From Mermis nigrescens (Eukaryota; Nematoda; Enoplea; Mermithida; Mermithidae), in NCBI GenBank assembly GCA_036768485.1, contig JAVLUZ010000191.1:2888953-2952952 (forward strand): a stretch of DNA of 64,000 bases, written 5' to 3'. Positions 10,800 to 22,504 of this stretch are shown one piece after another (the first letter of the stretch is position 1; every line of letters starts with the position of its first letter). The translations under genes and the position numbers were made by a program. The notes beneath the pieces were generated by a model. The model searched no databases and had not been told where the DNA came from. It saw nothing but the letters and a program-made list of their open reading frames with translations.

Positions 10800-12249
10800 A
10801 AAAAGCAACATCAGGTTGCCCAGATAACCTACAATGTGTTGCAAACCAACAAATAAATACGATTTTGACTCAAACTTCAGTGATGCAGATTTGGTAAAAA
10901 ATGACCAATACCAAATAGCAGTTGTAGCTTTATGCTATATACATTACATATACAATATGCTGTATTCATTAGCATTAGCATAAGTGCCACTAATCAAAAA
11001 CCACTGAATCTAATCTCAAGCACTGAGCGTTTCTGCATTTCTTTTTATAATCATGCTAAATTATTTGCTATTTTGGATGGTAATGTCCCAGGCTCCATGC
11101 TTATTTCAGAAGCAGATAAACTCATACCAGACCTTCACATACATGAAACATTTCTCAAAAATCAGGATATTAATCTAATAGGTGAGGCCTACCACTATAA
11201 AAATACTTAACTTTGAAGAAATAGTCCACAGGTATATACAAGCAAATTGTGATGATATTCCTTCACTTTTGGATCTGACTTTATTATTCAATTAGAAAAA
11301 AATAAAATGAAACAGATTACAAACACTTCATAGGAGTATCACTTCACCGGCTCATAACTATACAACCAATCAACCAGTTGAACACATGGTTGATGAGATA
11401 AATGAAGATACAAAAATACCAGATCAAGACAACACTGGAAAAGACTTCACAACAAATGACTTATTTGACTTTCCTCTCCATGGATTTGCCCAGAATGATT
11501 TGGACATCTCAGTGGCTGGGATCCAAACAAGGCCAGCACACACAGTCCCAAACAAGTGAATAAGACTGAGGATGAATCACAGGATGGTCAAAGACAACAA
11601 AGCTCTAATGACTTGGGAGATAGCCTAATCAAGATCATATTGGGCAAATGAAGACATTCACCCAAAAGAAGGAAGATGTCAAGGAGCGGCAACATTAAAG
11701 AGACAAAGAATTTGAAAAAGATATTTCCAGGTACTATATTTAGAAATCATGGAAATGCTACATGTTCTCAGAACACTTTTTGAGTCAAATTGCACATTTT
11801 CTTTAAGCATTGTATTTCCACTTTTTTGCAAACTCTTAAATTAGATCTCCAGTCTTGCATATCTACCTGTCAGACAAGTTGTATAAATGATATTCATTTC
11901 AGCATTTTTGCCCACTTCTCCATTTTTCACCTCAATATGTTCCACTTAATATTGTCCAAGTTTCCATTGCCAATTTGCTCCTAAGATAGATTTTGTTTTC
12001 CATTGTCACCTCTATGTTTTTCCAGTGAAGAAGTAAAAGGTAAGTAGAAATACTTCGTGTTGTCTTTAATGTTAAATCCACTCTATAGCAACAATCTAAG
12101 TAGCAATACACTAATCAGCAGCAGAGTATTAGCTCATTTAAAATGTAATAAAAGCAAAGGAAATAAAGCTAGCTATGCTTAAAGATTAATCCTCTACAGC
12201 AGAGAAGTAAAACTAAGCTAGTAAAGTTTTGCATTATCCACGTTACAAT
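10800..12249. other. Repetitive AT-rich tract without a supported gene
   Basis: Short plus-strand open stretches occur (for example 10932-11210), but none shows a recognisable domain, start context or splice pattern. Composition and broken frames suggest decayed transposon sequence of unknown type. Confidence 0.4.
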
Positions 12250-12493
12250 CATACGTGGGCAGCAAAAAATCCTGAGGGGTGCAAGATTTTTGAAAGTCAA
12301 AAAATGGCCTTAAAAATGGTGGTAGGGCAATGAAAACACCATTTTTCGACGTTTCTCATCAAGCACTATCCATTGGCATCAAAAAATTGTTAAAACGAAT
12401 AAAAATTTTTCAAAAATTGAATTCTGGGGGTATTTTGATTTCTGGGGGGTATTTTGGTTTCTGGAGGGGGTGCATACCCCACACCCAGGTGTG
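12250..12493. mobile_element. hAT-like MITE family A, copy 2
   Basis: A 244-bp copy with ends CATACGTGGGCA and CACCCAGGTGTG and perfect 8-bp duplications GTTACAAT (12242-12249 and 12494-12501). The internal sequence closely matches copy 1, with the same G-rich right third. Confidence 0.9.
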
Positions 12494-12639
12494 GTTACAA
12501 TTACACTAGCAGTAAGAAGCATATCCTGCATATGCAGATTAATAAAAAAATATCTAAGCTGCCCTGCAGCAGGAGATAGCGATTTGTAAAGTTGATTTTC
12601 TCCATACTCTTGAGGATTCACAGATGTCCCATCTTGTGA

Positions 12640-13190
12640 AATAAATGAAGGTCCTACTACTAGAAAAAGCTGAAACTGAAATTGAAAGATTGTTTAGCTT
12701 ATTCAACTTATAAAATGTTGCATGCCTTAAACACTTCTGTTGCAAAGTCCAAAAGTTATATATTCTCCCCAGCTGAAATTTCTTGTCTGAATATTGATGA
12801 AAGCACTGGCCAGAAAAACTATAAAGTGCTGCTTGTATATCTGACAAATTTAATCAAGGGATCTGAAATCAAATGGAAAACACTTTGAATGCACAATCAA
12901 TTGTTGAAAAAGTTTAATGGTTTAAAGCACTAAATATTCAGAAAAAGCAAGTAGTCCTTTTCATGTCAGATGGTGCTTTAGTGATGCTGGTCTGTCCTGG
13001 TGGTGTAGCGCAGTGGCTTTGAACCGAATATGCTTATTTCCTGTTGCAGGACTATCACTGCACACTGCATTTGTAATTGCACAAATTTGGCGCTCAAGGA
13101 TGCATTTAAACTTAGAAATGTTCTCGGTAATGATTACCTGACTGATTATTCATTTAGTATAAAGGATGATTGAGGGCAATTTATTTATCA
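12640..13190 (+). pseudogene. Degraded hAT-type transposase (DUF4371/ZMYM1-like) fragment
   Basis: Broken plus-strand frames contain a recognisable order of hAT catalytic-region motifs: AEISCLNIDESTG (acidic motif following a Ser/Lys-rich stretch), a short block ending LVYLTN, then MSDGALVML (the second acidic motif, normally SDGASVM), and a residue string ending NLALKDA that resembles the HCxxHxLxLxxKDA block. Multiple stops and frame changes make it non-functional. Boundaries are approximate and no TIRs were found. The family match is from motif memory, not a search. Confidence 0.5.
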
Positions 13191-13362
13191 CAGTAGATGA
13201 GTATGGTCAGCAGAGATTCACCTTCCTCTAGAAATCTGCGCCTATAATCTTATGAAATTAAAAATATAATTTGGTCTTCCACAACCATCAATTAATTAAT
13301 GAATCCTAATGACTCGAAGCTTCATGCTTTTATTGCCAAAATGAGCTCTATCTATGTAAACA

Positions 13363-14657
13363 CTAGCGAGAAAAAATGCTCCGATGAAACAAAAAAAGGT
13401 AGAATATACTTGGAACAAAGAATTGTCAAGGACATAAAAGGAGGGGCTAGAAAAAGCTCCTATCTACAAATGTCACAAAATTTGCTAAAACTCAGAAATT
13501 TCCTTAACAAACAAAAAATGAAAGTAAGTAAATCAAAGAAAAAACCTACCTGTGCCTAAAACTGCAAGATCTACTAAAAATCAGACTTTTTCTAAGCAAT
13601 GCAAAAATTGAAGTATATTCTGCGGCCTGCAGAAGAAAGCAGCATCCTGTCAAACAAAGATAAAACATTGGGTTAGATAACTGAACCACTCACTCTGCAA
13701 AAGCAGATATCGCCATAGCTGAGCAGCGCCATGTTGCAATATTTTTCTGGGTCAAAAATAGTAATTATGGTATGTTGGAAAAACGGCAATTTTTGACGTT
13801 TCTGATTGAAGACTGGTGCATACCCCTAACCTCCCATGCCTAATAGTTAACAGCTTACATGGGCAGGAATGAAATCCGGGTGGTCTGGTGGGATTAAACG
13901 CCAGAAGAGTACTGAATGGACGCATGCATTATATAGAAATCATATTCTTTTGTTGTGGTATCGCAAATAATCTTAGGATATAACTTTTTGTAATATTTAC
14001 ATATCTAGCCACAATATCAAATAAATTAACGTTGCAAGTGATTAGCAAAAACGCAGATTTGAGATTTATTTTATAAGCTTTATATTAAGCATTGGACACC
14101 ATACCTAGACATAGGGGGTTTGGGGAGTATGCACTCCAAGGCAAAATACCCAACAAGAAAGCGCAAATACCCAACAATACCTCCAGAATTCAATTTTTTA
14201 AATCTTTCTGCTCTTTTTGGGTTTTTTTGGTAGGTACCAGTAGATAGAGCTCGACAAGAAACGTTCAAAAATGGTGTTTTCTTCGCCATAGCACTTTTTA
14301 AGGCTAATATTCCAATTTGAAACCACCCTCAGAATTTTGGAACCGCCCACTGTATGGTGGACAATATGAGAAGGTTCACCTATTTTTTTCAGAGGCCGCA
14401 GAATATACTTCAATTTTTGCGTTGCTTAGAAAAAGTCTGATTTTTAGTAGATCTTGCAGTTTTAGGCACAGGTAGGTTTTTCTTTGATTTATTTACTTTC
14501 ATTTTTTCTTTGTTAAGGAAATTTCTGAGTTTTAGCCAATTTTGTGACATTTGTAGATAGGAGCTTTTTCTAGTCACATCCTTTTACGTCCTTGACAATT
14601 CTTTGTTCCAAGTATATTCTACCTTTTTTGTTTCATCGGAGCATTTTTTCTTGCTAG
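13363..14657. mobile_element. Long-TIR DNA element, copy 1 (TA-type), carrying a nested MITE
   Basis: Two arms of about 265-285 bp are reverse complements: 13363 to about 13646 and about 14394 to 14657. They begin CTAGCGAGAAAAAATGCTCC and end GGAGCATTTTTTCTTGCTAG. The right flank is TA, the left flank CA, consistent with a mutated TA duplication. The same arms recur at 31375-32137 and 48804-48982. The interior has no transposase frame and holds an inverted copy of MITE family A. Non-autonomous Tc1/mariner-like is my best guess, based only on the TA flank. Confidence 0.75.
14100..14356. mobile_element. hAT-like MITE family A, inverted copy 3, nested
   Basis: In reverse orientation relative to copies 1 and 2: CATACCTAGACATAGGGGG at the left, CCGCCCACTGTATG at the right. 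The flanking octamers TTGGACAC and GTGGACAA agree at 6 of 8 positions, so this is an older insertion. It is nested inside the long-TIR element at 13363-14657. Confidence 0.7.
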
Positions 14658-15179
14658 TACCCAACTTTTGTTAGCAAAAAATAGTAGTTATTCCTATCTT
14701 TGTCAGTGTTGTAGCGAATGTCATTAGGTACTGCTTCCATCTTAGCAATTTATTCTTGCATTGGCATTTGCTCAACTCACTCTATCAATACCCACATTAA
14801 CACTACATACAGTAATTAAGCTTATTCATCAAGTCATAGAATGACAAATCAATTACCTGCGGATCAAAGCATTTATGATAAATTTACACATGTATGATAA
14901 CGTAACCAACACTTATAACAATTTCTAAAGCAAACCATTATGAATGCGGAGCAACAAGCATGAATAACAATTTTTGAATCACTGTACTCAAAAAACTGAA
15001 GTGACTTTACCTGAAGCTACAATCATGATATTGTACTTGACAATTACATGACACATGAATGTTTACTTTTCAAAACTATATTACTGTAGGCAATTTTTCA
15101 ATCACTTTTGTGGTCACTTGATAATGAGCTGAAAATTGATTCTCATTCACAGAATTACATGAAATACATAAGACTGTAG
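14658..15179. other. Intergenic, no gene recognised
   Basis: AT-rich sequence between the long-TIR element and the dispersed repeat. I see no ORF, RNA gene or terminal repeat in it. Confidence 0.4.
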
Positions 15180-17035
15180 CATCAACAGTAAGCCAAAACC
15201 TATGTTCTAATCGTTATAAGACCATCTTTTGAAAAGCGTCATTGTAAACAAACGCGCCCAAATGGCATCTCACACTTGATTTATTGTTTTTTTTTGAATT
15301 TGAGAAAAATATTGTTTTTGCAATGCTCTAGGTCAAAAGTTCATATGTAGTGTTTACTCACATACACAGAATGCACAGATTTTATTCGGATTCGTAAATC
15401 TGATATTATGCGGATATTACAATCAACATTTATAAAGACATCACGTTGCAACAATGGTCTGATGACAAATTAACATTAGGTGTAAAACAGTTTACACCAC
15501 TGTTGTGTAAAAAAATGTGTCTAAACGACTTCTCACACTTGATTCCTTAAAAATTTCTAGTCATAAAGAAAAATTAGGTTTCCAGCAAGGCTCTACAACG
15601 AAGATCAATATGTAGTGTAAACAATATGTTAACACCTAGTGTAAAAAAGATTTTAGTACAAATCGTAATTTTAATATTGCTTCGATATTACGACCAACTT
15701 TTATGAAAATAGTGAGTCGCCATAATGTCGTAAGGATAAATTAACATAGGTTTAAACCACATTACTGATCTGTTGAGTGTAAACATACCCGCCAAAATTG
15801 CGTATTGAATTTGGTTTCAGGTTCATTTACAGACTTGAGAATCATGTCCCTGACTCATAACCGGAGAAGCTGGCAGAAAGAAACAGGACAGAAACCTCTT
15901 CAAAGCACCCCATTCTTGACTTTACACTCGCTTAATATTGGTTTAGACAAACGCTGATTTGCTATGACATACACCCCATATAAGGCACTTTATTTTTATT
16001 CTATTGGACCTATCCTGACTTCTGAAAGGAGAAAGTGACAAACAAAACCTAAACAAAGACATATTTTCCATCATTCAGAACATTGTAAACTTTAAAAATC
16101 CGTACCGTATTCCCCATTGAGTGTGAAGAAATTCGGTTTAGTACAGTTTGTAGCTTTTGAGTCGTAGTACGTTTCTATGCGCAAAAATTCTGTTGCAAAA
16201 ATTATTTGATATGATTTACCAATCAAAATTGGGGAAAAAATGTGTTTTTTTGCCCATTTTTCATGTCTGATTTCGAACTTTACACCCCCATAAACAACTA
16301 AATATTGCGTTTTTTTAAATGCGGTTTGTTGCGATGTGTAGCCCCTGAGAGGCACTTTATTACTGCTGTATTCAATTTACCCTGACTCATGAGTGGAAAA
16401 ATTTGGCAGAGAAATTGTAGTTAAAATCTGTTTTTTTACACCATCCACTAGAGTGTAAACTTTAGACCCCAAGATCTAACTCATTATAGAGCGCAAAAGA
16501 CTTTGCTTTATATGCAGAATGTAGCCCTTAATCCGCTCTACATTTCTGTCAGAAACATTTTAAGAAACTCTCAACCGGAGTTAGTATCAGACATAAGCAG
16601 GTTGAAAACTCGACCAAAAAGTGCTTTTATACCCCAAGATTTTTGCACTCTTTACACTGCCATTCGAGAACTAATGCGAATTTCAAAAAACGAAAAAAAT
16701 GATGTTTAGGAGAATTCAATTTTCTATAATCCTATGCTGTTTAATTGTTTAAGTCATCAATACTCAGTTGTCCACATGCCGCAGTAAAAAGGTCCCAAAA
16801 TTTGTCCTATGTTATAACGTTATACAAAAACTTTATATCTTCTTTACACAGCCAGTTTTGAGTTTCAAGGAAAACAAAAAACACGGGCAGCGAATTTTTT
16901 TATTATCTTTCTTTAAAAGAAAAATTGCACCTTCCAGAAGTGTCCCATTATAGCTGTAGGGGGTGCACAGGTGTTAGGGTTACCCAAGTATATTATAGGT
17001 ATCGACGCTAATGCGCTACCCATGATATATTTCTT
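15180..17035 (+). repeat. Dispersed ~1.8-kb non-coding repeat R, copy 1
   Basis: This matches, as reverse complement, the segment at about 28271-30340, through many long shared blocks. It contains many GTTTACAC/GTGTAAAC motifs within imperfect units of about 220-275 bp. One end has a GC-rich hairpin-forming block near 17005-17025 (GACGCTAATGCGC), standing out in AT-rich DNA, followed by ATGATATAT. There is no plausible coding frame. The element type is unknown; the terminal hairpin is reminiscent of Helitrons, but the CTRR end is not seen. Confidence 0.75.
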
Positions 17036-17039
17036 AAGG

Positions 17040-18173
17040 TGGAATTTGCAATCGTATAATCCCTAAATTGTAATTGCATGTTTGCATGATTTATAGTCAA
17101 TAATGATGTAAAAGCTGCTCCAAAATTATACTATGTGCATTTTGTAGCAAAATTCAATTTTTACTATACTTGAACAAATTCTATGTGATTTGATTGGATA
17201 TTTGACACAGTACTATCATGTATATCATTTGGAATGGATTGCAAAGGAAATCAAGTGTTTTTTGTGTTCCTGAAAGAATTATTGAAATCCAGTGAGCACT
17301 TTCCTTATGTTCAGCATTCATAAATAGAAATTTGGAGAGCAAGGTATGTGTAGTCAGAGGGGTAAAACCAAGGTACAATGATAGTAATATGTAATTCATA
17401 TCTTAAACTGCTTCTTATTCATATAATCTTTTACAGCTTATTATTATTCTTTATTTATTTATTAATTGTTATTACTTATTGATTAATTATTTTTAATTCT
17501 GCTCATGCATGTATGATTTCTAAGCTGGCAGTCATAGTTTCACATTGTCAATAAGTTTGTAAAATCACTGCCTGTCATAGGAGAATTTCTTCTGCTGAAG
17601 GAAGCAGCCTGGGATTAAATAGCAGCAGTAGGACCTTTTTGGTTTTCTTTCCAAATTATATTATATTAGATGTGTCCTATATAAATGCAGGCATGCAGCA
17701 ACCATACATGCACAGCGTGGGAATTCTTGACTATAGTGAAAACAAGAATTATTTCTAAAATGCTTCTTTTGGACTCAGGGCTTAAAAGCGCTGAATGTGT
17801 TTCAAAAGATTGTTTTTAGCATCCATGGATGATGAAAACATAAAATTCAACAGAATTATAGCCAAAAATGACAGTCTAGTGCAAAGCAATGAATACATTG
17901 ACAGTTTTGACTTTGCTGAAATGAGAACATTTCATATGATTTTTCTTAAAAAATTGCTAATTCTTGGGGGCAAAAACTTTTTGTGGGGATTAAATGCTCC
18001 AATGCTGTATGATAATGGCAGCAATACTTCATATAGATATCTAATTTTCAAATTTCTAGAACATTTTCAGCCACTTTTGATTATTTGCTCAATTTATTGC
18101 ACCCATCTGAAACCTTGATGTTGCACCTCCAAACCAGGCATGTAGCTCTGGGGGGAGGACTGGGGACCCGGAC
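17040..18173. other. Intergenic, no gene recognised
   Basis: AT-rich tract. A 107-codon plus-strand open stretch at 17795-18118 has no recognisable domain and is probably chance or old transposon sequence. Confidence 0.4.
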
Positions 18174-18426
18174 CATAGGTGGGCAGCACAGAAATTCTGA
18201 AGGGGGAGGTGAAAAATTTTTAAAGGTCAAAAAATGGTCTCAAAAGTGGTCATATGGCAAAAAACGCCATTTTTCAACGTTTCTCATCAAGCTCTATCCA
18301 ATGGCATCAAAAATTGCTGAAAAAGCAAAAAAAAATTTTTCATGGGGGTGGGTATTTTGATTTCTGAGGGAGGGGGTATTTCAATTCTGGGGGATGCTCC
18401 CCCTCAAACCCCCATGCCCATGTGTG
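18174..18426. mobile_element. hAT-like MITE family A, copy 4
   Basis: A 253-bp copy with ends CATAGGTGGGCAGCA and CCCATGCCCATGTGTG and a perfect 8-bp duplication ACCCGGAC (18166-18173 and 18427-18434). It is inserted in another G/C-run-rich repeat of unknown family. Confidence 0.9.
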
Positions 18427-19279
18427 ACCCGGACCCCCTAAAATTTTGGAAAAGTAAATTTTTTACCTAAGACCTCACCCAGGGAACAACTTGGCACCCA
18501 GTCCTTGCTCTTTTGTGGTGCACATTTACATGTGCAATGCAGTAAAATAAAATAATAAAGAAATTTTAGTTTACACAACGTTTATTAACATTTAATCCAT
18601 TTAAACAGTCTGTTCATTGGCTGATTACATTTAAAACATCATATTCACTTCAGTTTAATGGGAAAGTTGTAGCATTTATGGACTATTGTTTTTGAGCATG
18701 TGTATGTATTTGAGTCTCTCATTTTTGTTGTAGGTACCTTGTCTCCATTTATTTGCAATGCCATGCAAAAAAATTCAAGTTGACATGCAGTAAAACTGCA
18801 AAATTTGTATTTATTTTTGCAGTCCGCTTTCACCACTGATGTTTGACTTTATCATTTGAATAAATTGCGTTTTGTGGAGGAATGAAAATTGTGCCAAAAA
18901 ATTGAAGTGGACCAATAGTTGTTTTTCATAAGATAATTTACAATCACTTTTCAATATTTTTTAAGATTTCCTCTCCCACCAGGAAATTCTTTTAACATCA
19001 GTCTTTTCTATATCTGGTATATCAAAGTAGATAAAATGTTGAGGGTGGGGGCTTGAAAAATTAACTAGAAAAGTAAAAGATGTTCTGAATTTGTCCAAAT
19101 TCAAAAAGAAAATCAGCAAAATTTGGACTTAGTTCTTATAATTCATATGTGCAAAATGACAAGAAATGCTAAAAGGTTGTTGCAATAATTCCAACGCACA
19201 ATTATTTAAAGAGCGTTTAAATTCAGACAACATTTCTACTGTTTTAATGTTTGGTATCAGGAAATGTAGTTCTTAATTT
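18427..19279. other. Intergenic, no gene recognised
   Basis: AT-rich sequence with no supported gene. The first ~80 bp continue the C-rich repeat in which MITE copy 4 sits. Confidence 0.4.
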
Positions 19280-21060
19280 TTAAGATGGCTCAAAGCAAAC
19301 TTGGCTGCTTTTTTAAAAAATCTGCAAACAATACTGATGAAGGAAATGCACCTGCCATACAAAGTGAAACTGCTCCACCTGCTATTTTGCCTGCTTTACA
19401 CAAGACCAAAAAATTAGCACATGGTTACCCAATGACATGGGTAGAAAAATAGATGGTCCTATGCAGCCTAGTTCAAATAAATTCTGCTCAACAGAATTTA
19501 GTAATGGAAGTTTTCATTGCCATAATTTTTTGTTTGGTGGCTGCACATGTGATGCCTTTACAAAAGCTGGTTTTAGATTCTGAAAAATGCTCATGAAAAA
19601 TGCATTAAGCATTGTGAATCTGCTACACATAAAACAGAAATGGTTGCATGGGAAAGATTCCGCGCCTCCTAAACACAGTGCTACAATTTTTACCAGCTTG
19701 TCTAGATTTTCATAGGAAAACAATTAAACAAAACTGTTGCTACTTGTCATATATTGTAGAAGCTGTACGGTATTTAGCTTGTCAAGGGCTGGCTTTTTGT
19801 GGAGATGATGAAATAGACGGAGCTCTTAATCAAGGGAAGTTTAGGAAATTGATTACATTGTATTCTAAAATGGATCCATTTCTTTTAAAAAATTTCAAAA
19901 AATGCCAGAAAATGCTAATTATTTGAGCCCCACAATTTAAAATGAAATAATAACAATTATGGCCAATCTTGTTAGAAAAGAAATCATAACCAAAATTAAA
20001 AATTCTGGCATGATGGCAATCATGGCTGACAAAACTAGGGATATTTCACAAAAAGAACAGCTTAGCTTTTGTGTTAGATATGTTGCAGCCAATTTTTCCC
20101 CGTGAGAAGAATTTTTTAGAATTTTAGCACATTTCTAAATTTGATGTTGCCTCACTATGTGTGGGCAGCAAGAAAATTCTGGGGGGAGTGCCAGATTTTT
20201 CAAAAATTAAAAAAATGGCCTTGAAAGTGATGGTATGGCAAAAACACCATTTTTTGACGTCTCTCACTGAGCACTATCTATTGACATCAAAAATTGTGAA
20301 AAAAACAGAAAAAATTCAAAAATTGAATTTGGTGGGGGTATTTTGGTTCATTGGGGAGGGCGGTTGCATACCCCTCCTAAAACCCCCTATGCCCAGCAGT
20401 GTGCCTCACTTGCTGAAGCTACTTTGCTCACCTACAAAAATTGGGACTTTCAAATGTGCCAATGGTAGCTCAGTGCTATGACAGTGCTTCAGTTATGCCT
20501 GGCAAGCCTCAGTGGAAAACAAAATTGTATTTGAGAAAAAGTTCCTGTTGCTGTGTACGTTTTTGTCATGTGCATTGACTAAATCTAGTCCTCATTGATT
20601 ATGTCAAAAATGTTTCCACAGCTGGGGTATTTTTTGCTTTAATGCAGAGGCTTTATGTGTTCTTATTGTGGTCTAAGGTTCATGAAATTTTTGTGGATAC
20701 TCAGAAACAACTTAAGCTTCCAATTTTATGAGCTAGGTTGACTGTTGGACACTAGGTGGGCTTTGTAGATGGTGGAATGTTTTTGTTATTTTTGACCAAT
20801 TTTCCATCCTGCTCGAAACTTTAGAACAATGTTCTTCTGATTCTGACAAAGATGTCGTTGTTACTATTAGTTGTGTATTTTGTGCCAAATAAGTTGGGTC
20901 CCTTTTGTATCCAACTTGGTCATTTTTTACAAAATACTATGTTAAAGCCATGGTCAGTAATGGAAACTTGCAAGCCACAATGCTACACTTTAGCCAGTGT
21001 CAGCATTTTACAGACGGGAGTGATTTGCAGTTTAAAAATTATGCATACTGATGAGTGAGA
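19280..21060 (+). pseudogene. Degraded hAT-type transposase (DUF4371 / ZMYM1-like), split by a MITE
   Basis: Starting near ATGGCTCAAAGC (about 19284), broken plus-strand frames show a TTF-type N-terminus (about 19440-19660), then MANLVRKEIITKIKNS followed by MADKTRDISQKEQLSF (about 20000-20080, the D/E-T-D-I-S-x-K-E-Q-L motif). After the MITE insertion at 20156-20401 come AQCYDSASVMPGK (second acidic motif), LNLVLIDYVKNVS, FFALMQRLYVFL and KVHEIFVDTQKQLKL. This order is typical of DUF4371-containing hAT transposases. Stops and frameshifts throughout make it inactive. The 3' end is uncertain. Confidence 0.75.
20156..20401. mobile_element. hAT-like MITE family A, copy 5, inside a transposase pseudogene
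   Basis: A 246-bp copy with left end TATGTGTGGGCAGCA (first base diverged), right end GCCCAGCAGTG, and perfect 8-bp duplications TGCCTCAC (20148-20155 and 20402-20409). It interrupts the hAT transposase relic, so it is younger than that relic's arrival. Confidence 0.9.
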
Positions 21061-21939
21061 ACATATTTAAAAAAATTGATATCAAAACACAGATATTACC
21101 AAATAAACAAAAATGAAAGCTCTCTAGGACTGCCAATAATGCTTTAACCATTTTGTCCATTGGCTATTGAGAAATTGATCTGATTTCAGTCAAGTCTCAT
21201 ATTTGACAAAACCTGTGTTTTACAGTTCTGGACAAAATTCTGCTAAAATAGAAGGAGCACTATTCTCACAGGGCTAAAAAAATCCTGCTTACTATTGAAT
21301 TGACTTTGCTGCCCAAATCAAAAATTTCTTAAGCATTAAGCTTTTGAAAGCAGTTTACAATTTTTATGGCAAAAATTTGAATGGTCTCTACTTAAGTGTG
21401 AAACAAAAATTGTGCAAAATATTGTAGCAAATACAAATGCTTGTTTAAATCATAATTGACCGTACATCCATGCTTCTTCAAGTATCATTTCCAAGTTTAC
21501 TCAAGTGCATCAAACTGGCACTAACAATGTCCATTTCAACTGCCAGCTGCAAATGATCACTTTCTTCTTTAAGAATTGTATAATCATCTTTGAAGGTGGG
21601 CTTTGTGGAAATTCAGCTAAATCATAATATAGGTACAAACAAAGTGATTGTGAGCCAGAATTATTGACTTTATGGGTTTTGGTTATAGACCCTGAGTCCA
21701 TGCATGATCATAATCATGATCATTGTGATCCAATCCTTATTGAAAAAAAAGTTAGATAAAAAGATATATAGATACCCGCCTATTGTAAAGTTCAAGTGAA
21801 TATTTTTGGATGATACCTTAATCAGATTATTATAACATAGCAATAAAGACCATTTTAAATCTCAAGCTCTTGAATCATATTCATGCAGCGCATAAGGATG
21901 GTGAGGGGTTTTAAATCCAGTTGCAATGTGTAGAATTGA
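21061..21939. other. Intergenic, no gene recognised
   Basis: AT-rich tract, possibly the decayed 3' part of the hAT relic to its left. Nothing further is supported. Confidence 0.35.
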
Positions 21940-21943
21940 TTAA

Positions 21944-22500
21944 CCCTCACATTCCCGTGAACTAGGACGGAGTCCTAGCCGATCACTTTTTTGCGATTTA
22001 TTTCATTCTATGTTTTGTATGACTACAAAACTTTGTCTAGACTCATTTTAGACCCAGTTACATCATTTGAAATATTCAAGCTAGTAAATAAAATTATATA
22101 TCCTAAAAAATTATCATATTTTAATGATTATCACGTAAAAACTTAAATTACAAAAACAGGTTTGGCCAATGATTAGTACAAGATTGGTGGGCTTCTGCTT
22201 TCTTAACAGCTACTACAGTTTTCAAATGATATCTTAGTCAACTAAAATATACTATTTGTATTTATTTTATGCATATTCACCTCATGCCTATGCTTGAGTA
22301 TAGTAGTGGTTTTTTACTTATAACTTCTTACAAAGTTGCTTATGCAAAAAATGATAAACATATTCGCAAAGAGCATAAAAAACTGCATAAAATGACATTA
22401 ATATTTGCTATTTTGAGTGAGACTAAGTACATTTTAACTAGGCTAGGATGGCGTCCTAGCACAGGAACCACTGACTTCAAAAAACATGGGAATGCGAGGG
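21944..22500. mobile_element. piggyBac-like MITE with TTAA target duplication
   Basis: A 557-bp element flanked on both sides by TTAA (21940-21943 and 22501-22504). The left end is CCCTCACATTCCCGTG; the right end is the reverse complement of CCCTCGCATTCCCATG. TTAA targets and CCCT-type ends are typical of piggyBac elements. Near each end is a perfect 7+7 palindrome, CTAGGAC-N3-GTCCTAG on the left and CTAGGAT-N3-GTCCTAG (one mismatch) on the right. No transposase frame is present. Confidence 0.85.
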
Positions 22501-22504
22501 TTAA

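Noticed and set aside
15180..17035. Helitron
   Set aside because: A terminal hairpin is present, but the TC start, CTRR end and A|T insertion site were not found.
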